Part shown: positions 22,381 through 27,097 of the stretch, piece by piece | How positions within the stretch are numbered: position 1 is the stretch's first letter | Layout: each line of letters begins with the position of its first letter | Source: JBLIKP01 sp047635375 | Lineage (GTDB): Bacteria; Bacteroidota; Bacteroidia; Sphingobacteriales; Sphingobacteriaceae | Direction of reading: 5' to 3' | Assembly (NCBI GenBank): GCA_047635375.1 | Contig: JBLIKP010000024.1 | Span: 1 to 27,097, forward strand | DNA: 27,097 nucleotides | Made by a program: the position numbers and the translations under genes | Notes under the pieces: model-generated | What the model was told of the DNA's origin: nothing | Databases searched by the model: none | The model's input: only the letters and a program-made list of their open reading frames with translations

Positions 22381-23160
22381 ATGAATTACGCATTAAACAA
22401 CATCCCTAATCGTACCCAAAAGCCTCGTCAAAACGGCTTGACGATGGTTATGGACAAAGGTTTAAGCCTTCGTGAAGTTGAAGATTTTCTATCAATCAAT
22501 GAATCTCATATTGATATTGTTAAATTAGGATGGACAACCTCCTATGTAACGCCTAACCTTAAAGAGAAGTTAGCCCTTTATAAGGAAAATAATATCCCTG
22601 TTTACTTTGGAGGAACCCTGTTTGAAGCCTTTGTTGCTCGAGATCAATTTGAAGATTACCAAAGAACATTAGATGAATTCGGGATGGAATATGCAGAAGT
22701 ATCTGACGGAAGTCTTATTATTCCTCACGAAGAAAAGCTTGAATATATTAGGACTTTAGCTAAGCAGGTTACCGTACTTTCTGAAGTAGGTTCAAAAGAT
22801 GATGAGGTTATTATCCCTCCTTATAAGTGGATTCAACTAATGGAAGCAGAAATGTCTGCCGGTAGTTGGAAAGTAATTGCCGAGGCTCGCGAGACAGGTA
22901 CCGCTGGGATTTTCCGCGGAAATGGCGAGGTCCGCTCAGGACTAGTAGAAGAAATTCTTACAAAAATCCCTAAAGAAGACATCATATGGGAAGCACCTCA
23001 TAAAAATCAACAAACTTGGTTTATTAAGCTTTTAGGAACCAATGTAAACTTAGGAAATATTGCACCTAATGAAGTTATTCCCTTAGAAACTATCCGCCTT
23101 GGTCTTCGAGGAGATACGTTTAATACTTTTATAAATAAGTCGGAAAAGGCAACAAAATAA
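22381..23160 (+). CDS. Phosphosulfolactate synthase (ComA) family protein
   Basis: A 259-residue TIM-barrel protein of normal ComA length. Family blocks are all visible: VKLGWTTSYV (47-56), VYFGGTLFEAF (74-84), YAEVSDGSLIIP (104-115), VLSEVGSKDD (132-141), EMSAGSWKVIAEARETGTAG (157-176) and GEVRS (182-186). The founding enzyme, from methanogens, adds sulfite to phosphoenolpyruvate to give phosphosulfolactate, the first step to coenzyme M. Coenzyme M is not expected in this organism, so the product may feed other sulfonates; sulfonolipids, made from cysteate in related gliding bacteria, are one possibility (inference). The companion phosphatase and dehydrogenase of the methanogen pathway are not in the window. 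The stop is three bases from the DUF368 start, so the two are co-transcribed. Confidence 0.9.
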   Translation: MNYALNNIPNRTQKPRQNGLTMVMDKGLSLREVEDFLSINESHIDIVKLGWTTSYVTPNLKEKLALYKENNIPVYFGGTLFEAFVARDQFEDYQRTLDEFGMEYAEVSDGSLIIPHEEKLEYIRTLAKQVTVLSEVGSKDDEVIIPPYKWIQLMEAEMSAGSWKVIAEARETGTAGIFRGNGEVRSGLVEEILTKIPKEDIIWEAPHKNQQTWFIKLLGTNVNLGNIAPNEVIPLETIRLGLRGDTFNTFINKSEKATK

Positions 23161-23163
23161 CGC

Positions 23164-24084
23164 ATGGAAAATTCTCGAAAACCTCAACTTCTCCTTTATT
23201 TAAAGGGAATTGCAATGGGCGCTGCAGATGTGGTGCCAGGGGTTTCAGGCGGGACCATTGCGCTTATTACTGGGATTTATCAGGAACTTATCGACACCAT
23301 AAAAGGAGTTGATATATCAGTTTTGAAAATCCTTTTAAAAGGAAATTTCAAGGAGTTTTGGTCCAAATTAAACGGGAACTTTTTGATCACTCTCTTTACA
23401 GGAATTGCCACTAGTGTGCTTTTAATAAGTTCGGGAATGATTTACCTTTTAAAAAATTATCCAGAACAACTTTGGGGATTTTTCTTAGGATTAATTATTG
23501 CATCGGCTTGGCTTGTAGGGAAAAAAGTAACCACCTGGAACATTGGCAATATTACCTCACTAATTATTGGAGTAATCGCAGCCTATTTTATTTGCTCAGC
23601 CACTCCAGCACAGACTTCAGAGGAACTTTGGTTTGTATTTTTAGCTGGATCTATCGCGATTTGTGCAATGATTTTACCTGGAATTTCAGGGAGCTTTATT
23701 CTAATCCTTTTCGGAAAATATGAATTCATTCTCGGCTCAATTAAGGAATTGAACTTCACGGTTATTGCAACTTTTGGACTTGGCTGTATTGTTGGAATAT
23801 TAAGTTTTTCCAGATTGCTTTCATGGCTATTCAAAAGCTACCATAACCTTACAATTGCCCTTCTTACGGGATTTATGATTGGCTCACTGTACAAAGTTTG
23901 GCCATGGAAAAATACACTTGAAACCTATGTAGATAGACACGGGGAAATTAAACCCTTAATTCAAGAAAACATGATACCTTCCACTTGGAATTCGCCAGAA
24001 ATAACGGCCATTGCATTAGCCCTTTTCGGACTTGCCTTCGTAATTATTCTTGACCTTGTGGCTTCTTCAAAACCTGAAAAATGA
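23164..24084 (+). CDS. DUF368 undecaprenyl-phosphate translocase (PopT family)
   Basis: A 306-residue inner-membrane protein with about eight to nine helices. The two copies of the family's re-entrant motif are plain: GAADVVPGVSGGTIALITG (about 19-37) and MILPGISGSFILILFGKYEF (about 169-188), giving the inverted two-half layout. DUF368 proteins have been shown in other bacteria to return the lipid carrier undecaprenyl phosphate to the inner leaflet for reuse in wall and glycan synthesis. That fits the envelope genes elsewhere in the window, although they are far away. It follows the phosphosulfolactate synthase by three bases and overlaps aroE as ATGA, so the three genes are translated from one message. 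The specific substrate is inferred from the family. Confidence 0.9.
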   Translation: MENSRKPQLLLYLKGIAMGAADVVPGVSGGTIALITGIYQELIDTIKGVDISVLKILLKGNFKEFWSKLNGNFLITLFTGIATSVLLISSGMIYLLKNYPEQLWGFFLGLIIASAWLVGKKVTTWNIGNITSLIIGVIAAYFICSATPAQTSEELWFVFLAGSIAICAMILPGISGSFILILFGKYEFILGSIKELNFTVIATFGLGCIVGILSFSRLLSWLFKSYHNLTIALLTGFMIGSLYKVWPWKNTLETYVDRHGEIKPLIQENMIPSTWNSPEITAIALALFGLAFVIILDLVASSKPEK

Positions 24085-24824
24085 TTCACTTAGGACTTAT
24101 TGGTTATCCTCTTAGCCATTCTTTCTCAAAAACCTATTTTTCTGAAAAATTTGAAAAATTAGGTATTGAAGGCCGATATGACAATTTCGCCATTAAATCA
24201 CTTCTAAAATTAAGTTTAACCTTAAGGGAAAATCCAACTCTTGAGGGGTTTAATCTAACCATCCCTCATAAGGAAAAAATCATTCCATTCCTAAATATCT
24301 TGGACCCCGTTAGCCTTAAAATCAAGGCGGTAAATACCGTTGCGATTGAAAGAATAAATGGAAAAACTATCCTTAAAGGGTATAATACTGACGTGGTTGG
24401 ATTTGAAAAAAGTTTTACGCCACACCTTAAACCACATCACAAAAACGCTTTAGTTTTAGGCACAGGTGGAGCCTCAAAAGCAATAATCTATGTGCTTAAT
24501 AAATTAGGCATCCAATACAACTTCGTCTCAAGAAACGCATTTAATGATGAATACGGTTACGGAGAACTTACCGATTGGCATATGGACAAATATTCCATAA
24601 TTATTAATTGCACACCGTTGGGCACTTTCCCTCATGTGGAAACGGCCCCAAAATTACCGTACGAACACTTGACCGACAAACATTACTTGTTTGACCTTGT
24701 ATATAATCCAAGTGAGACGGTGTTTTTAAAGAATGGAAGAGAAAAAGGAGCGTTTGTAAAAAACGGTCTTGAGATGCTAGAGCAGCAAGCAGAGGCTGCA
24801 TGGGAAATCTGGGAAAAGAAATAG
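24081..24824 (+). CDS. aroE: Shikimate dehydrogenase
   Basis: A 247-residue enzyme, slightly shorter than the ~270 of E. coli AroE. The shikimate-binding site shows as YPLSHSFSK (9-17), with S12 and S14, and the catalytic pair as K64 (NLTIPHKEK) and D104 (GYNTDVVGF). The NADP-binding loop is GTGGASKA (127-134), followed by NFVSRNA, and the closing helix GLEMLEQQAEAAWEIW is standard. It reduces 3-dehydroshikimate to shikimate in aromatic amino acid synthesis. The start overlaps the DUF368 stop by four bases. Some AroE relatives act on quinate; conserved shikimate residues favour AroE. Confidence 0.96.
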   Translation: MIHLGLIGYPLSHSFSKTYFSEKFEKLGIEGRYDNFAIKSLLKLSLTLRENPTLEGFNLTIPHKEKIIPFLNILDPVSLKIKAVNTVAIERINGKTILKGYNTDVVGFEKSFTPHLKPHHKNALVLGTGGASKAIIYVLNKLGIQYNFVSRNAFNDEYGYGELTDWHMDKYSIIINCTPLGTFPHVETAPKLPYEHLTDKHYLFDLVYNPSETVFLKNGREKGAFVKNGLEMLEQQAEAAWEIWEKK

Positions 24825-24888
24825 GCCGACTAAAAGCCGACCTATTTACAAACCTAAAAACCATGAATAAAAGCTTCGTAATAATAAC

Positions 24889-24929
24889 CGTTCAAACAAT
24901 AAAATAGTGTTTGAACGAACTGATTTTTT
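24889..24929 (+). terminator. Long inverted repeat with T run between aroE and uvrB
   Basis: CGTTCAAACA (24889-24898) and TGTTTGAACG (24908-24917) are perfect 10-bp arms around a 9-base loop, and a run of seven T residues follows at 24923-24929, five bases past the stem. It could terminate the aroE message, or act as an operator for uvrB, which starts 110 bases after the T run starts. The rest of the 214-base gap is AT-rich and I see no gene in it apart from a 14-codon frame discussed in the findings. Confidence 0.55.
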
Positions 24930-25038
24930 TGTGACAAAAAATACAGACCTTATTACTACACTCTCACCTCATATACGTACAAACCTACATATAGGATTTT
25001 TGTTTTAAAAATAATTAGAAAAATATATTTAATTAGGG

Positions 25039-27069
25039 ATGGGTTTTAAACTTGTAGCACCATATTCTCCAACAGGAGATCAGCCCGAAGCCATTAAACA
25101 ATTGGTTTTTGGCCTTGAGAAAGGAGAAAAGCATCAAACACTTTTAGGAGTAACCGGGTCAGGAAAAACTTTTACAATGGCTAATGTCATTGAAAAATTA
25201 GACCGACCCACCATTGTTTTAAGTCATAATAAAACCTTGGCGGCTCAGCTTTACGGAGAGTTCAAGCAATTCTTTCCGGAAAATCAGATAAACTATTTCG
25301 TTTCCTATTACGACTATTACCAACCTGAGGCATTTATGCCTACCACCAATACCTATATTGAAAAAGATTTAAAGATCAATGACGAAATTGAAAAGCTTAG
25401 ACTAAAAGCAACGAGTGCGCTCCTTTCAGGGAGACGTGATGTGCTTATAGTTTCATCCGTTTCATGCATCTATGGAATGGGTAATCCAGACGATATTGCC
25501 GATAGTGTGGTGCGCATCGAAGTGGGTGATACGATAAGTAGGAACACATTTCTCTACAAGCTTGTTGAAATTCATTACTCAAGGACCACTGAGGAGTTTG
25601 GCCGTGGTTCGTTTAGAGTTCAAGGGGATACAATCGATATTTACCTGGCTTACGCCGATCATGCCTATAGAATTACTTTTTGGGGTGATGATATTGAGGA
25701 AATAGAAAGCATTGAACCTGAAAGTGGAAAAACCATCGAAAAAATGGAAAACTGTGCAATATTTCCCGCAAACATATTCGTGACTCCAAAAGATCGACTT
25801 CAAGGGGCAATCCGAAATATTCAAGATGAACTTGTGGCAAGAATGGAATATTTTGAGAGCATTGGTGCTTTTCAGGAATCGAAACGTCTTGAGGAAAGAG
25901 TAAACTACGATTTAGAGATGATGCGCGAATTGGGCTATTGTCCCGGAATTGAAAATTATTCGCGCTTTTTTGACCAACGTAAACCGGGAACAAGACCTTT
26001 CTGCTTGTTGGATTATTTCCCGGATGACTATTTAATCGTGATTGATGAAAGTCATGTCACCCTGCCACAGCTACGAGCCATGTATGGTGGTGACAGATCA
26101 AGAAAAACTACTTTGGTAGAGTACGGCTTCAGACTACCTGCAGCTATGGACAACAGGCCCTTAAATTTTGATGAATTTGAAGCCATTACAAACCAAGTTG
26201 TTTACGTTAGCGCAACTCCCGCACCCTACGAATTAGAAAAATCTGAAGGGGTGGTTGTAGAGCAATTAATTCGTCCAACAGGTCTTCTAGATCCAGAAAT
26301 TGAAATTAGACCAGTGGGCAATCAAGTAGACGATTTATTGGGAGAAATAGCCATCCGCGTTAAGCGAAATGAGCGAGTACTTGTGACAACATTAACAAAA
26401 CGAATGTCGGAAGAGCTTACAAAATACCTCGACCGACTAAGCATAAAAGCTAGGTATATTCACTCTGAGGTAAAAACCATGGAGCGTGTTGAAATTCTCA
26501 GGGATCTTCGATTAGGAAAATTTGATGTCCTTGTGGGAATCAACCTTTTAAGGGAGGGATTAGATCTTCCTGAAGTAACGCTTGTTGCCATTCTTGACGC
26601 TGATAAAGAAGGTTTCCTTCGCTCAGAAACTGCCCTAATTCAAACCATAGGACGTGCCGCACGTAATTCTGAGGGTAAAGTAATCATGTACGCAGATAAA
26701 ATCACTGGGGCAATCAAAAGGACCATGGATGAAACATCTAGGAGACGTGAAAAACAAATGGCATACAATATTGAACACGGTATCACCCCTACAACTATTG
26801 GTAAAAGCAAGGAGGAAATTATTGAACAAACTTCAATAATGGACTTTAAAGATGGAGTACGTGTGCCTTATGAGGATGCTAATACTCTAAATTTGGCGGC
26901 TGACCCAATTGTTCAATATATGTCTAAACCAGAACTAGAGGCAAGTATTAAAAACAGTAAAGAATTAATGGATGAGGCTGCAGGGGATCAGGATTTCTTT
27001 AAAGCAGCTAAATACAGGGATGAAATGTTTGCATTGGAAAAAATTTACGACCAAAAATTCGGGAAGTAG
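25039..27069 (+). CDS. uvrB: Excinuclease ABC subunit UvrB
   Basis: A 676-residue UvrB of full length. Seen in order: Walker A GVTGSGKT (37-44); the DNA-wedging beta-hairpin region with SYYDYYQPEAF (89-99) and PTTNTYIEKD; YFPDDYLIVIDESHVTLPQ with Walker B DESH; TLVEYGFRLPAAMDNRPL; the helicase motifs SATP, INLLREGLDLPEV and QTIGRAARN; and the C-terminal UVR domain (about 635-672, LEASIKNSKELMDEAAGDQD) that contacts UvrC. It verifies lesions delivered by UvrA and opens the DNA for UvrC incision. uvrA and uvrC are absent from the window, as is usual. It is probably transcribed alone; I see no convincing -7 box in its upstream gap. Confidence 0.98.
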   Translation: MGFKLVAPYSPTGDQPEAIKQLVFGLEKGEKHQTLLGVTGSGKTFTMANVIEKLDRPTIVLSHNKTLAAQLYGEFKQFFPENQINYFVSYYDYYQPEAFMPTTNTYIEKDLKINDEIEKLRLKATSALLSGRRDVLIVSSVSCIYGMGNPDDIADSVVRIEVGDTISRNTFLYKLVEIHYSRTTEEFGRGSFRVQGDTIDIYLAYADHAYRITFWGDDIEEIESIEPESGKTIEKMENCAIFPANIFVTPKDRLQGAIRNIQDELVARMEYFESIGAFQESKRLEERVNYDLEMMRELGYCPGIENYSRFFDQRKPGTRPFCLLDYFPDDYLIVIDESHVTLPQLRAMYGGDRSRKTTLVEYGFRLPAAMDNRPLNFDEFEAITNQVVYVSATPAPYELEKSEGVVVEQLIRPTGLLDPEIEIRPVGNQVDDLLGEIAIRVKRNERVLVTTLTKRMSEELTKYLDRLSIKARYIHSEVKTMERVEILRDLRLGKFDVLVGINLLREGLDLPEVTLVAILDADKEGFLRSETALIQTIGRAARNSEGKVIMYADKITGAIKRTMDETSRRREKQMAYNIEHGITPTTIGKSKEEIIEQTSIMDFKDGVRVPYEDANTLNLAADPIVQYMSKPELEASIKNSKELMDEAAGDQDFFKAAKYRDEMFALEKIYDQKFGK

Positions 27070-27077
27070 CCCCCTCA

Positions 27078-27097
27078 GGGTCCTCTGCGAGAGACCC
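27078..27097. repeat. Hairpin-forming sequence after uvrB, at the window edge
   Basis: GGGTC (27078-27082) pairs with GACCC (27093-27097), and inside it TCT (27084-27086) pairs with AGA (27090-27092) across a GCG loop, leaving one unpaired C. It starts 8 bases after the uvrB stop and touches the edge, so a following T run cannot be seen. It could be the uvrB terminator or a dispersed repeat. Confidence 0.45.

Noticed and set aside
22909..22924. TTTCCGCGGAAA palindrome
   Set aside because: It lies inside the phosphosulfolactate synthase coding sequence and is explained by the codons for a conserved segment (IFRGNGE).
24819..24847. AAATAGG/CCTATTT stem with repeated GCCGAC right at the aroE stop
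   Set aside because: A 15-base loop and only a three-T tail make a poor terminator; the inverted repeat at 24889 is the better candidate.
1..27097. Search for defence islands, toxin-antitoxin pairs, prophage, integrons and CRISPR arrays
   Set aside because: Every substantial frame is accounted for by housekeeping, envelope or Bacteroidota-specific families; no repeats with regular spacing, integrases or small paired genes were seen.

Overview
The window looks like an ordinary chromosomal stretch from a member of the Bacteroidota, most likely the Flavobacteriales. This rests on the low-GC sequence, a type IX secretion (T9SS) type B C-terminal sorting domain, the Bacteroidota families DUF4292 and DUF4837, A-rich translation leaders in place of clear Shine-Dalgarno sites, and several upstream copies of the Bacteroidota -7 promoter box TAnnTTTG. 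The family or genus cannot be settled from the sequence. There is no tRNA, rRNA, CRISPR array, integrase, transposase or phage gene that I can see, and no gap longer than 300 bases without a gene or gene remnant.

Positions 1-9810 (minus strand) hold ten tightly packed genes, transcribed right to left: acylphosphatase, a lipid-linked polysaccharide flippase, dUTPase (dut), a nucleotidyltransferase with a hexapeptide tail, a periplasmic TPR protein, a LolB-like DUF4292 lipoprotein, an EnvC-like degenerate M23 protein, tatA, gatA and an MltD-type lytic transglycosylase cut by the window edge. Most are envelope genes: sugar activation and flipping, lipoprotein handling, control of peptidoglycan hydrolysis, Tat export and glycan cleavage. 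Three junctions are translationally coupled or overlapping, and tatA seems to have its own promoter.

Positions 9925-17330 are mixed: a nitronate monooxygenase-like flavoenzyme followed by the decayed remains of an SRPBCC/AHSA1 gene; a 718-residue T9SS cargo protein; an intact SRPBCC protein; a DEAD-box family helicase with a DEVD motif II, converging with 3 bases to spare on a PIN-PhoH ATPase; and a rhomboid protease.

Positions 17398-20663 hold an unrecognised glycine-rich membrane protein coupled to a DUF4837 lipoprotein, a strong bidirectional terminator, and an unrecognised multi-pass membrane protein. Positions 20858-24824 form a plus-strand run: a TPR protein, a phosphosulfolactate synthase homologue, a DUF368 undecaprenyl-phosphate translocase and aroE, the last three being nearly contiguous. 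The window closes with uvrB behind a long inverted repeat.

I found no clear new multi-gene defence or mobile system. The most interesting items are the phosphosulfolactate synthase (possible sulfonolipid link), the LolB-like protein beside a catalytically dead EnvC, the glycine-rich protein/DUF4837 pair, the gene remnant at 10870-11156, and shared short promoter and leader signals.
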